The position numbers and the translations under genes are program-made. Under the pieces are notes generated by a model, which saw only the letters and a program-made list of their open reading frames with translations, did no database searches and was not told where the DNA came from. From Mycobacterium sp. MYCO198283 (lineage in GTDB: Bacteria; Actinomycetota; Actinomycetes; Mycobacteriales; Mycobacteriaceae), in contig NZ_JAJQJI010000001.1 of assembly GCF_021213805.1 (NCBI RefSeq), forward strand, positions 503,944 through 567,943: a DNA stretch of 64,000 nucleotides, in the 5' to 3' direction. Shown here piece after piece: positions 24,869 through 32,706 of this stretch. Each line of letters begins with the position of its first letter. Position 1 is the stretch's first letter.

Positions 24869-25164
24869 CCGCCGGCTCCGCCGTCATCGTCGCCGCCGTC
24901 CCCGCCGTCGGGCAGCAACTCCACCGGCGGGATGAGGCTTTCGGGCGTCACGCCCAGCCAGGCCGCCGTCACAGCAATGTCGATGGCCGACCACTCGGTC
25001 TTGCCGCGCAGGCGGTCTGACACCGACGCCTGGCCCATCTGCAGTACCGCGGCGAGCTGCTTCTGCGTGCGGCCAGACCTCCACATCAGCGTGTGGACGC
25101 GCTCCCCGATTGCACTGGTGGCGCGCTTCTTCGGATCATCACGATCATCTACGGCGACGGTCAT
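24820..25164 (-). CDS. Prophage immunity repressor (XRE-type helix-turn-helix), reading into attL
   Basis: This 114-residue protein has an XRE helix-turn-helix (RVHTLMWRSGRTQKQLAAVLQMGQASVSDRLRGKTEWSAIDI, residues about 22-65). After an acidic Gly/Asp stretch, the last 15 residues (APTRARTWDLRIKSP) are encoded by the antisense of tRNA-Lys, with the stop inside the tRNA. Before integration the gene would therefore have had a different 3' end. It is divergent from the excisionase-like gene. The ATG at 25164 lies 7 bases after a TAAGCT -10 box, so it is probably leaderless. Confidence 0.8.
   Translation of the reverse strand: MTVAVDDRDDPKKRATSAIGERVHTLMWRSGRTQKQLAAVLQMGQASVSDRLRGKTEWSAIDIAVTAAWLGVTPESLIPPVELLPDGGDGGDDDGGAGGAPTRARTWDLRIKSP
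24824..24868. other. Probable prophage attL (common core in the 3' half of tRNA-Lys)
   Basis: The switch from chromosome to phage falls in this tRNA: host tRNA genes lie to the left, and the repressor and phage genes lie to the right. Mycobacteriophage cores usually cover the anticodon-to-3' half of a tRNA. The exact core cannot be set because attR is outside the window. Confidence 0.6.
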
Positions 25165-25172
25165 GCGTAGCA

Positions 25173-25187
25173 GCTTATGCCATAAGC
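25173..25187. promoter_or_regulatory. Inverted repeat at the repressor promoter
   Basis: GCTTATG-C-CATAAGC is a perfect 15-bp inverted repeat. It overlaps the TAAGCT -10 box of the repressor gene on the minus strand, where it could serve autoregulation or binding of the Cro-like product. Confidence 0.55.
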
Positions 25188-25216
25188 GTCGTTTTGCGAC
25201 ATACCGTGCCTAACAC

Positions 25217-25246
25217 TTGACACTTTATCGGCTTAGCCGATACGTT
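25217..25246 (+). promoter_or_regulatory. Early rightward promoter with operator 1
   Basis: TTGACA (25217-25222), an 18-base spacer and TACGTT (25241-25246) form a strong promoter. The 17-bp palindrome TATCGGCTTAGCCGATA (25226-25242) fills the spacer. Transcription would start at or beside the ATG at 25254, giving a leaderless message. The repressor encoded alongside is the likely ligand. Confidence 0.75.
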
Positions 25247-25253
25247 CCGTCGC

Positions 25254-25463
25254 ATGTCTATCGGCTCAGCCGATACCGATCGGCCCACGCAGCAGCCGAC
25301 CAGGTATCTCACCGTCAACGAAGTCGCAGACCACTACCGCACGACTGCCCGCACAGTGCAGCGGTGGATCCGCGAGGGTCGGCTGCCGGCTACTCGACTT
25401 CCCGGAGGGCGGAGCTACCGCATCCGCGCCGAGGACATCGCTACCGGTGAGGCGTCGGCGTGA
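25254..25463 (+). CDS. Excisionase/Cro-like helix-turn-helix protein
   Basis: This 69-residue protein has a MerR-type winged helix (YLTVNEVADHYRTTARTVQRWIREGRLPATRLPGGRSYRIRAEDI), as in phage excisionases. It is the first rightward gene, divergent from the repressor, so it could act as Xis, Cro or both. Its first codons carry operator 2. The next gene overlaps its stop. Confidence 0.78.
   Translation: MSIGSADTDRPTQQPTRYLTVNEVADHYRTTARTVQRWIREGRLPATRLPGGRSYRIRAEDIATGEASA
25259..25275. promoter_or_regulatory. Operator 2 inside the excisionase-like gene
   Basis: TATCGGCTCAGCCGATA repeats operator 1 except for the centre base and lies 33 bp (three helical turns) downstream, across codons 2-8 of the gene at 25254. 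Two in-phase sites suggest cooperative binding of a dimeric repressor. Confidence 0.75.
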
Positions 25464-25816
25464 GCGCGCCGGCGTTCCGGTCGCGGGAGAGCTGGGACGG
25501 CGATGATGCCGACACCCGTGACACGCTCACCGACGGCGCCGCTGCTCGCTCCACGTCGACGTCGATCGAATACGCGATCCGGCTCGGCGACGGCCGCTAT
25601 GTCACCGGGTGGGACGACTACCGCGGCGAATTCGTGCCGACCTGGACTGATCTAGTCGCCGCTCAGGACGAACTCGACCGAATCAAGAACGCCGGCATCA
25701 CCGTGGTCACTGACCCTCACCGGGAATCGGGCCGCCGCATCGAGCGTGACCCGACACTGACGCGGGCACAGCTGGTGCAACGGCAGGTTACGACCTGGCA
25801 GCAGGTCGACCAGTGA
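25460..25816 (+). CDS. Hypothetical phage protein
   Basis: This 118-residue protein contains SIEYAIRLGDGRYVTGWDDYRGEFVPTWTDL, a small beta-rich stretch, then a charged helical C-terminus. I recognise no domain. Its GTG overlaps the preceding stop codon, so it is probably translated together with the excisionase-like gene. Confidence 0.6.
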   Translation: MSAPAFRSRESWDGDDADTRDTLTDGAAARSTSTSIEYAIRLGDGRYVTGWDDYRGEFVPTWTDLVAAQDELDRIKNAGITVVTDPHRESGRRIERDPTLTRAQLVQRQVTTWQQVDQ

Positions 25817-25956
25817 CCGCGGCCGTGATCGCCGCCGGCCTGGTGATGCTGGCCGTCGGATTCTGCCTCGGCTGCGTCGCCGTGCACCACCACACCGAAC
25901 TCGAAGCGACCTGCGCCCAGGAGACCCGCGACACCCTTTGTCGACGGGGTCGCTGA
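25813..25956 (+). CDS. Small membrane-anchored phage protein
   Basis: This 47-residue frame starts with a GTG that overlaps the stop before it. It consists of one hydrophobic segment (MTAAVIAAGLVMLAVGFCLG, then CVAV) and a short polar tail with two cysteines. The function is unknown. Confidence 0.5.
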   Translation: MTAAVIAAGLVMLAVGFCLGCVAVHHHTELEATCAQETRDTLCRRGR

Positions 25957-25998
25957 CGACGCGTGCGACGACGACGCCGATGTAGCGGTGCTGCTGTG

Positions 25999-26163
25999 GT
26001 GACCGGCACGAACGCGATCGATGTGTGGGCGTGGTTCGACCACGCCGTCAACTTCGCGTTCATCGCGACCGCGATGCTGTTGCTGCGCAGCCGGATTCGC
26101 CGCGTCCTCGACCGGGTCCTGGCGCTCGACGACACGCCGTCGACGGATCGGCCGCCGCTGTGA
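25999..26163 (+). CDS. Small membrane-anchored phage protein
   Basis: This 54-residue frame starts at one of two adjacent GTG codons (25996 or 25999). It has one hydrophobic segment (WFDHAVNFAFIATAMLLL) followed by a basic tail (RSRIRRVLDRVL). It overlaps the next gene by 4 bases. The 42 bases before it contain no clear gene. Confidence 0.45.
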   Translation: MTGTNAIDVWAWFDHAVNFAFIATAMLLLRSRIRRVLDRVLALDDTPSTDRPPL

Positions 26164-26348
26164 ACGTTTGCCCGGCGACCGCTGAGCCGGAGCTCCTCGA
26201 ATGTCCGCGCGGCTGCGGGTTCGTCACCCTCGCCGCGCCGTCGCTGCGGTGGGGGCCGTGGCGGATGCAGCTGCACCTGTTGCTTCCCCGCTGTCCGACA
26301 CCGATTCCCGGGACGGCCGGCACCTACCGCCGCGCCGCCCGCCGATAA
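26160..26348 (+). CDS. Small cysteine-containing phage protein
   Basis: This 62-residue protein starts VNVCPATAEPELLECPRGCGF and ends in a basic tail. Four N-terminal cysteines (C4, C15, C19 and one later) could hold zinc. It overlaps the gene before it by 4 bases. I recognise no family. Confidence 0.45.
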   Translation: MNVCPATAEPELLECPRGCGFVTLAAPSLRWGPWRMQLHLLLPRCPTPIPGTAGTYRRAARR

Positions 26349-26373
26349 CCGACCCGAGAGGACCACCAGCACA

Positions 26374-26967
26374 ATGGCATTCGCACCCGACCCCGCGAAG
26401 GAACGCGCCGCCCAGGAGGCTGAGGCTGAGGCCCGCGCCGCGATCGACCGCCGTCTCGAAGCTGAGGCGACGAAGCGGATGAACCCGTTCGAGCGGCGAC
26501 TGCTCGGCGTGCTGGAGGACCTCCGCGACGCCATCGCCGCGCCGGAGCCGGTGCTCGCCGTCTGCGAACCGAACACGCCGAGCTCGGTCCTCAAGGCGAT
26601 CCAGTCCGCACTCCCGCCGGGATCTCTGGTCACCGGCCCGAACGGGCCAATCATCAGCGCCTACCGCATAGCTCCCGCGGCCACCGCGGCGCAGCCGCCG
26701 AAGCCGCCGCCGCTGTCTCTCGACGCGCTGCTCGACGCGCCGGCGCCGCAACTGGTCGCGGCGATCAAGGCCGGCGGTGAGGCGATCGTCGAGCGCTACC
26801 CGCATTTCAGACACACCGACGGCAAGACGCCGCTCGATATCGCGCAGGCCGCGATCGAGGGGGCGCTGCGGTTCGCCGCCGCCATGACGTCCGACGGTCC
26901 CGCGACGGCCGCCGGCGGGGCCGCCGGCGGCGATCCGCTCCCGCCGGCGGACCACCCGCACCCCTGA
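26374..26967 (+). CDS. Hypothetical phage protein
   Basis: This 197-residue protein starts with a charged helix (KERAAQEAEAEARAAIDRRLEAEATKRMNPFERRLL), followed by a compact segment (SLVTGPNGPIISAYRI) and a Pro/Ala-rich linker. It ends in low-complexity Ala/Gly/Pro. No domain is recognised. Confidence 0.6.
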   Translation: MAFAPDPAKERAAQEAEAEARAAIDRRLEAEATKRMNPFERRLLGVLEDLRDAIAAPEPVLAVCEPNTPSSVLKAIQSALPPGSLVTGPNGPIISAYRIAPAATAAQPPKPPPLSLDALLDAPAPQLVAAIKAGGEAIVERYPHFRHTDGKTPLDIAQAAIEGALRFAAAMTSDGPATAAGGAAGGDPLPPADHPHP

Positions 26968-27038
26968 GACGCCGAGCGCCGGCCGGTGTGAGGCCCGGCC
27001 GGCGCTACTAGACCGAACAACGAGGAGAGCTAGCCGCG

Positions 27039-27833
27039 ATGTCCACGACGCAACATAGCAACCCGCCGCCGCAGCGCGTGCCCGCCGCCGCTGTCCGCGA
27101 TCACGTCGTGCGGCTCCTGGGCGCCGGGCTCTCGCCGGCTGTCATCTCGAAGCTCGCCGGCGTCGAACTGCGGCGCATCAACGGCCTGCTCGAATTCGAC
27201 CAGCAGCGGGTGTCGCACCGGATCGCCGCCGCGGTCCTGGCCGTACCGATCCCGGCCGGCATGTTCGTGCCCGCCGTCGGACCGGTCAGACGGCTGCAGG
27301 CGCTGGTGCGCATCGGCTACGGGTTCGACGACCTGGCCGCCGCCATCGGCTGCGACGCGTCCCTGCTGGCGGACATCGCGCTCAGCCGCTGCGACGTCGT
27401 CGACGCCGAGTTCGCCGACCGCATCACCGAGCTGTTCGCGTCGCGGCACGCCGAGCCCGGCCCGTCCGACGCCGCCCGCGAACTGGGCCGCCGACACCGC
27501 TTCGCGGCGCCGCTCGCGTGGGCCGTCGACGACGACGACACCGCCGGATCGATCGACGACCCGGGCGCCACCCCGGACGGCCTACCCGCCCCCATTGCGA
27601 AGGGTGTGCCCGCCGACTTCGCCGACATCGTCGCCGACCACCGCGACCTCGGCCACTACGACGAGGACATCGCCGACGCGTTCGGCCTGTCCCTCAACAC
27701 CTTGTCGAAGCGGCTGCAGCGCGCCGGCATCCCCGAGCGTCGCCGCGGCACCGGAGCTCGCACGATGACCTCACCGCTCTACGGGGCCCGCTACCGCGTC
27801 CGGCTGCCCCGCGCGATGCAGGCGGTGTCCTGA
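27039..27833 (+). CDS. Phage DNA-binding (helix-turn-helix) protein
   Basis: This 264-residue protein has at least two helix-turn-helix-like segments. One is near residues 18-55 (RDHVVRLLGAGLSPAVISKLAGVELRRINGLL), and one is near the C-terminus (YDEDIADAFGLSLNTLSKRLQRAGIPE). Such proteins are common early in mycobacteriophage genomes and are presumed regulators. An ACGAGGAG ribosome binding site precedes the ATG. It abuts the next gene by TGATG. Confidence 0.65.
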   Translation: MSTTQHSNPPPQRVPAAAVRDHVVRLLGAGLSPAVISKLAGVELRRINGLLEFDQQRVSHRIAAAVLAVPIPAGMFVPAVGPVRRLQALVRIGYGFDDLAAAIGCDASLLADIALSRCDVVDAEFADRITELFASRHAEPGPSDAARELGRRHRFAAPLAWAVDDDDTAGSIDDPGATPDGLPAPIAKGVPADFADIVADHRDLGHYDEDIADAFGLSLNTLSKRLQRAGIPERRRGTGARTMTSPLYGARYRVRLPRAMQAVS

Positions 27834-28033
27834 TGCCCGCCCCCGGATACGTGCTGCGCGCCTGCCCGGTGTGCAAGGCGGCCGTCGACACCGTCCGCCA
27901 GCCGGGCCGCGGCCGCGAATTGGTCTGGTACGCCGACCACCTCGACGGCGTGCAGCGGTTCTGCCCGATGAGCGGCCGCGGCGCCGCGCTGGCCGCCGTC
28001 GCCTTCACCGGCATCACGGGAGCTGCGGCGTGA
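27833..28033 (+). CDS. Small zinc-finger-like phage protein
   Basis: This 66-residue protein contains RACPVCKAAVDTV near the start and FCPMSGRG further on, with a His between (YADHLDGV), suggesting one zinc site. Its start overlaps the stop before it, and its stop overlaps the next GTG. The function is unknown. Confidence 0.55.
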   Translation: MPAPGYVLRACPVCKAAVDTVRQPGRGRELVWYADHLDGVQRFCPMSGRGAALAAVAFTGITGAAA

Positions 28034-28647
28034 GCCCCGACCTGCCCGCCGGCTTCCGAATCGACTCGCTCGACGACGTCCGCCACATGGTCGGCAATCT
28101 GCCCGACGACACCGTCCGGTCGATCGTCGCCGATATGGTGCACAGCCTGCTGGACGGCATCGCCGAGGCGCTGGTGACATCGATCCTCGGACGCCTCGAA
28201 GAGCGCGCCGCACACGCTGACGAAGACGGTGCAGCGGTCACCGAAGACGAGCAGCCCGTCGTCGTCGACACCACCACGACGAAGCGCTCTGCGCAGGACT
28301 CGGCGCGACGCACCTGCGAAGTGTGCGGCCGCGTCGGCTCACGCCGATTCGTCGCGACCGACACCGGCTGGCGGTGCGCACCGACCGCCACGGCGTGCGT
28401 CGGACACAAGACGGACCAGGCCGCCGCCGTGGCGAGTGACATTGCGTTGGAACCGTTTCAGCCGGAAGTCACACCGCCCGCCGCGACTAAGGACGAAGCG
28501 GCTTCGACGCGGCCCGCGGTCACCGCCCGCTGCCGCGACTGCCCTCGCACCTGGAATCTGACCGGCCGCGTCCTGCGTACCGCGATCGACACCCACGAGT
28601 TCCAGAAGCACCACATCGTCGACGTCACCGAAGAGGCCGACCAGTGA
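28030..28647 (+). CDS. Hypothetical phage protein with Cys/His motifs
   Basis: This 205-residue protein has a helical N-terminal half (RIDSLDDVRHMVGNLPDDTVRSIVADMVHSLLDGIAEALV). The C-terminal half carries RTCEVCGRVG and later CRDCPRTWNLTG with HEFQKHH, a probable C2H2-like site. It is placed directly before the exonuclease gene, which it overlaps by 4 bases. Confidence 0.55.
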   Translation: MSPDLPAGFRIDSLDDVRHMVGNLPDDTVRSIVADMVHSLLDGIAEALVTSILGRLEERAAHADEDGAAVTEDEQPVVVDTTTTKRSAQDSARRTCEVCGRVGSRRFVATDTGWRCAPTATACVGHKTDQAAAVASDIALEPFQPEVTPPAATKDEAASTRPAVTARCRDCPRTWNLTGRVLRTAIDTHEFQKHHIVDVTEEADQ

Positions 28648-29624
28648 GGCGGCACCCCGAGGGCGTGCGTTTCTACACGCCGCGAGACCCCGAGTTCGTG
28701 CCGCCCGGCACCGACGAGTGGCGGCGGGTGATCACGCCGAGCAAGGTGGCCGCGATCCTCGGCGAGCCCGGCGATCCGGTGTCACGGTACGAGTCGCCGT
28801 TCCGGTTGTGGAACCGGATGACCGGCCGCGTCGCCCCCGAGGAACCACGCGACGCCTACCAGCTCGGCCACCGCGTCGAGTCGCTGGCCGCCGGCCTGTA
28901 CCGCGACGACCGGCCCGACTGGCGGCTGTCGCCCGGCGAGGTGCAGGCCCACGTCGACCCCGGCAAGTTCGGGTTCCCGGCGATGGCGACGCTCGACCGC
29001 CGCGGTGTGCGCGGCGCGTCGCGCCGCGTCGTCGAGTTCAAACTCGCCCGCAACCTCGACGACTTGGAGGTGTGGGGCGACGACCTGACCGGCGACCTAC
29101 CCGACGACTACCACGCCCAGGTGACCGCGCTGATGCTGTTCACCGGCTGGACGGCGATCCCCGGGGAGCTGCTGGTCATCGGCCCCTATCTGCAGCACCG
29201 CATCTACACCGTCGACTACAACCGCCAGTTCGCGGCGCTGATCATCGAGAAGTGCCGGCGGTTCTACGAGTCGCTGTCCGCGGATGAGCCTCCGCCGCTG
29301 GACAACTCGAAGGCCACCTACGAGTGTCTGCGCGCGCTGCATCCCGACATCGACCGCGGCGTCGAGGCGCTGATACCCGACGACGAGGCCCGCGACTTCG
29401 TCGCCGCACGCGAACAGCTGGCCGCCGCGGCCGACGAGTTCGCGCTCCGCAAGAACCACCTGCTCAAGCGTATGGAACGTGCCCAGTACGCCATCACCGC
29501 CGACGCCGTCAACGAGGCGACCGGCAAGCCGATCCGCATCGCCGACCGCCGCCGCGGCCGCAACGACACCGTCGCCCTGTACCCCGCCAAGAACATCACC
29601 GCAGCCGACATCCCGACCCGATGA
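28644..29624 (+). CDS. YqaJ-type phage exonuclease (RecE-like)
   Basis: This 326-residue protein begins with the YqaJ-like segment DEWRRVITPSKVAAILGEPG. The nuclease core follows: FPAMATLDRRG (Asp, residues about 112-122) and VVEFKLAR (the E-x-K pair near 129). It should digest one strand of duplex DNA ends for annealing recombination. The RecT gene follows 14 bases downstream, giving the usual pair. A C-terminal helical tail (residues about 245-300) may contact the annealing partner. Confidence 0.82.
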   Translation: MRRHPEGVRFYTPRDPEFVPPGTDEWRRVITPSKVAAILGEPGDPVSRYESPFRLWNRMTGRVAPEEPRDAYQLGHRVESLAAGLYRDDRPDWRLSPGEVQAHVDPGKFGFPAMATLDRRGVRGASRRVVEFKLARNLDDLEVWGDDLTGDLPDDYHAQVTALMLFTGWTAIPGELLVIGPYLQHRIYTVDYNRQFAALIIEKCRRFYESLSADEPPPLDNSKATYECLRALHPDIDRGVEALIPDDEARDFVAAREQLAAAADEFALRKNHLLKRMERAQYAITADAVNEATGKPIRIADRRRGRNDTVALYPAKNITAADIPTR

Positions 29625-29638
29625 AAGAAGAACGCACG

Positions 29639-30769
29639 ATGACCGAAACCCGCACCGCGACAAGCGAAACGCAGGACTGGCGAGACCTCGGCGCCAACGC
29701 CCGCGGCAACCTGCCGCAGCCGCACGCGTCGAGCAAGCTGGCGCTGCGCGCCGGCCAGGACGACTGGACCGAGGACCAGCGCGTGCAGCTGCGGGCGCTC
29801 GGCCTCGAACACGCCACCGAAGCCGACCTGCGGCTGCTCTACCACTACACCGCCCGCACCGGCCTGGACCCGTTCACCAAACAGGTCTACATGGTGTCGC
29901 GGCGCACGAAGATCAAGGTGCGGGTGCAGAACCCCGACACCGGCAACGAGCGCATCGAAGAGCGTGACGTCGACAAGTTCACCGTGCAGGTCGGCATCGA
30001 CGGGTGGCGCGTCATCGGCACCCGCGCGGCCCGCCGCGAAGGCGTCCGCGTCGGCCACGACGACGTCCTGTGGCGCGGCAAGGGCACCGGCTGGATCGAC
30101 TACTGGGACAAAGACGAGCACGGCGGCCCGCCGTCGGCGTGCAAGTACACCGTCGAGTTCGACGGCGTCCGCGTCTCGGCCACCTGCTCCTACGCCGAGT
30201 ACGTGCAGCTGACCCGCATCAACAACGAGTGGGTGCCGAATTCCATGTGGTCGAAGATGCCGGCCAACCAGCTCGCGAAGTGCGCCGAGGCGCTCGCCTG
30301 GCGGAAGGCGTTCCCGGCTGACTACTCGGGCCTGGTCCTCGAAGACGCCGCCCAGGCCCACGAGATCGTCGACGGCGAAGTCATCGACACGGCGGCGACA
30401 CCCGCCGGCTCACCGCAGTCCGCGCCGCCGCGTAAGGCGGCGGGCGCGTCACGCAACGCGCAGCGCGCCGCCCGCGCCCAACAGAAGCAGGCCGACGGCG
30501 TGCGCGCCCTGCTGATCACCGAGCTCGACGACATACTCAAGCGCGGCGGCGTCGACAAGTTCGCCGACGCGGCGCTCATCGTCGCGCAGCTCGGCGGCCT
30601 GCAGCAGGCGCCCAGCACACCCGACGACGTGACCGACGAGACGCTGCGCGGCGTGGTCGGCAGCCTCCGCAAACTCGCAGCCGCCGACCGGCCGCTCAAC
30701 GAGGCCCTCGACGACGTCTTCAACACCTGGCTGCTCGCCCATCCGGACGAGCCGACACCGACCAACTGA
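29639..30769 (+). CDS. recT: RecT-family single-strand annealing protein
   Basis: This 376-residue protein has the Bet/RecT core LLYHYTARTGLDPFTKQVYM, VQVGIDGWRVIGTRAARREG and MPANQLAKCAEALAWRKAFP. It binds single-stranded DNA and anneals it during phage recombination. The long C-terminal part (residues about 250-376) is Ala/Gln-rich and variable. The ATG at 29639 follows GAAAGAAG. It is coupled to the exonuclease gene upstream. Confidence 0.88.
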   Translation: MTETRTATSETQDWRDLGANARGNLPQPHASSKLALRAGQDDWTEDQRVQLRALGLEHATEADLRLLYHYTARTGLDPFTKQVYMVSRRTKIKVRVQNPDTGNERIEERDVDKFTVQVGIDGWRVIGTRAARREGVRVGHDDVLWRGKGTGWIDYWDKDEHGGPPSACKYTVEFDGVRVSATCSYAEYVQLTRINNEWVPNSMWSKMPANQLAKCAEALAWRKAFPADYSGLVLEDAAQAHEIVDGEVIDTAATPAGSPQSAPPRKAAGASRNAQRAARAQQKQADGVRALLITELDDILKRGGVDKFADAALIVAQLGGLQQAPSTPDDVTDETLRGVVGSLRKLAAADRPLNEALDDVFNTWLLAHPDEPTPTN

Positions 30770-30785
30770 CAGGAGAACCACCCCC

Positions 30786-31100
30786 ATGGCGAAGACCGAG
30801 CCCGCCGACTTCTACGTGTCGTTCGGCGGCAACCACGGCCAGAGCAACGTCGACGAACCGAAGCTCGGCCAGGAGGTCGAGTACACGGTGTTCGGCACGG
30901 TCACCTCGATCCGCGAGAACATCCGCGACGACGGCGAGAACCGACTCACCATCGGCGTCACCGTCGAGGCGGCGTGGCCGAAGGGCAGTAAGCGGCCCGA
31001 CCACGCGAACCAGGGCTCGCTGATCGGCCACGACGGCGAGCCGACCGCCGAAGCGACCGGCGAGCTGATGGACACCACCGGAGCCGCCGACGATGAGTAA
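30786..31100 (+). CDS. Hypothetical phage protein next to recT
   Basis: This 104-residue protein reads MAKTEPADFYVSFGGNHGQS and contains VEYTVFGTVTSIRENIRDDGENRLTIGVTVEAAW, a beta-rich core that could be OB-like. With recT just upstream, a single-strand-binding accessory is possible but not shown. It has a good AGGAG site and overlaps the next gene by 8 bases. Confidence 0.6.
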   Translation: MAKTEPADFYVSFGGNHGQSNVDEPKLGQEVEYTVFGTVTSIRENIRDDGENRLTIGVTVEAAWPKGSKRPDHANQGSLIGHDGEPTAEATGELMDTTGAADDE

Positions 31101-31716
31101 CCCGGCACGGCGGCGGGCCCGCGCCGCCCGGTACGGCAGCCGGCAACCGACCCGCATGACCGAGTATCAGCGGAACCGGCAGGCCGAGCAGCCGCGCGGC
31201 GAAGTGAAGCTGCACGCACACCTGCACAACCTGAACCTCGACACCGCGATCGACCTCGACGAGGCCGGCGCGTTCGACGGCCTGCCCTGCCAGCTGTGCC
31301 GCGCGGCGATCGAGTACTCCGAGGACCTCGGCGACTGGCAGCACCACGCCACGAAGCGTGCGGGCTGCACCGGCGGCCGCGGCGTCGCCACCCCACCCGA
31401 CTGGTACACCGGCGAACCCGTTCTCGGCGAGGCCTTCGATCTCGTCGAGGAGGAGACGCTCGACCTCACCGACGACGACGCGCACATGCAGCGGCTCGCC
31501 GAGGAGGACCGCAACGCCACGCCCGAGCCGGCGCCCGCCCGGCCGCCGCGCGTCGACGGCAACCCGTACGAGACCGACTTCGCGCACGGGATCGTGGCCG
31601 GCCTGCAGCACAAGCCGATCTATCAGGCCACCGTCCCGGCCGACGAGATCCGCCGGCGGCGGCGCCGCAACAGCGCCGCCCGCCGCGCCCGCCGCAGCAA
31701 CCGGAGCGCGGCGTGA
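31093..31716 (+). CDS. Hypothetical phage protein with a Cys knuckle
   Basis: This 207-residue protein is very basic at both ends. It has a central LPCQLCRAAIEYSEDLGDWQHHATKRAGC segment that could be a zinc site (two Cys, two His, one Cys). No enzymatic motif is seen. It overlaps both neighbours by a few bases. Confidence 0.55.
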   Translation: MSNPARRRARAARYGSRQPTRMTEYQRNRQAEQPRGEVKLHAHLHNLNLDTAIDLDEAGAFDGLPCQLCRAAIEYSEDLGDWQHHATKRAGCTGGRGVATPPDWYTGEPVLGEAFDLVEEETLDLTDDDAHMQRLAEEDRNATPEPAPARPPRVDGNPYETDFAHGIVAGLQHKPIYQATVPADEIRRRRRRNSAARRARRSNRSAA

Positions 31717-31952
31717 TCGCGTCCCAGGATCCGCGCAGCGAAGGGCGTGACGTCGGCGTGGTCCGAGACGCCGTCAGCGATGCGTTGTGGGTGCTGGGCC
31801 GCAACGTCGGCCGGCTCGGCGACCTCCTAGGCCGGCTGCGCGACGCGATCGCCTGGCTCGGCTTCCGTGTGTGGGACCTGTCGAACCTCGTCGGCGGCTA
31901 CCCGGCCGCAGCGCCGCCCACCCCGCTCCACAACCCCGAGGAGACCCGATGA
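31713..31952 (+). CDS. Small hypothetical phage protein
   Basis: This 79-residue protein contains a helix-rich stretch (DAVSDALWVLGRNVGRLGDLLGRLRDAIAWLGFRVWDLSNL). It is amphipathic rather than a clear membrane span. The GTG start overlaps the preceding stop and the gene overlaps the next by 4 bases. Confidence 0.5.
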   Translation: MIASQDPRSEGRDVGVVRDAVSDALWVLGRNVGRLGDLLGRLRDAIAWLGFRVWDLSNLVGGYPAAAPPTPLHNPEETR

Positions 31953-32194
31953 TCCGAATGCGTGTCCAGCAGGCCGACGACGGGAAGTGGACCGTCAACG
32001 AGGCCGACGGCCGCAACGGCCGCACCCTGCTGTCGTCGACGTCGCAGGGCTACGACCGCCGCGCGAAAGCCGAGGCGATCGCCCGACGCGTCGCCCCGGC
32101 AGGCAACGAGCTCGTCGAGCTGGTCGTCACCGACCGGGCCGGCGCCGTCCTGCTGCGCGAAACGCTGCACCACGGCGAGGCCGGTGCGCTGTGA
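31949..32194 (+). CDS. Small phage protein with DUF1508/YegP-like fold
   Basis: This 81-residue protein reads IRMRVQQADDGKWTVNEADG then LLSSTSQGYDRRAKAEAIARRV. The latter has the W-x-(V/I)-nucleotide-like strand and Ser-rich turn seen in YegP-like repeats. The role is unknown. It is translationally coupled on both sides. Confidence 0.55.
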   Translation: MIRMRVQQADDGKWTVNEADGRNGRTLLSSTSQGYDRRAKAEAIARRVAPAGNELVELVVTDRAGAVLLRETLHHGEAGAL

Positions 32195-32518
32195 GCCGGC
32201 CGCCGCGCCCATTCACCCTCGGCCAGGTCCTCACCCTGGCGTGCGCGGACGCGCCCGCGCAGCAGATGTTCTGCAGCTACGCCCAGCTACTCGACGTGCT
32301 CGGCTACCTGCGCTCCGACGTCCCGATGGCCGACGAGATCCCCGCCGCGATTCTCGAATGCCGCCCGTACGTGCTGGCCGCCTACCCCCGAATTCGCCGG
32401 GATCGCCCCACCGACCGTCGACGCCCCCGAGGAGGCGGTGCTCAGCTGGGTGGCCGACCAGGAGCAGGCCCTCGGCGCCACCCGCGTCCTCCTCCCGCTC
32501 GACACCGAGGTGCCCTGA
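32191..32518 (+). pseudogene. Frameshifted hypothetical phage gene
   Basis: The GTG frame reads SRPPRPFTLGQVLTLACADA through VLAAYP, then falls out of frame at a run of five C (32385-32389). Removing one C restores EFAGIAPPTVDAPEEAVLSW through RVLLPLDTEVP and a TGA at 32516-32518 that overlaps the next ATG, as elsewhere in this region. The repaired product would be 108 residues, with no known domain. A real one-base insertion and a sequencing error cannot be told apart here. Confidence 0.7.
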
Positions 32519-32706
32519 TGCCGCACCCCTGCCAGATCGTCGAGGACGGCGACACCCAGCGCGTCGGGATCCTCTCCGACAGCGGCGAACTCGTCGAGGT
32601 GACGCTGACCCGCGAGGACAACCGGCTCGTCGTCACCCTCCCGCCGGCCGCCGCTGACCGCGTCGCGATCCGCGTCACCAACGCACACTCCGGGGAGTCG
32701 CCGTGA
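32518..32706 (+). CDS. Small hypothetical phage protein
   Basis: This 62-residue protein starts MPHPCQIVEDGDTQRVGILS and continues with EVTLTREDNRLVVTLPPAAADRVAI. It is a compact beta-rich sequence without a known family. The ATG overlaps the stop of the frameshifted gene. Confidence 0.5.
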   Translation: MPHPCQIVEDGDTQRVGILSDSGELVEVTLTREDNRLVVTLPPAAADRVAIRVTNAHSGESP

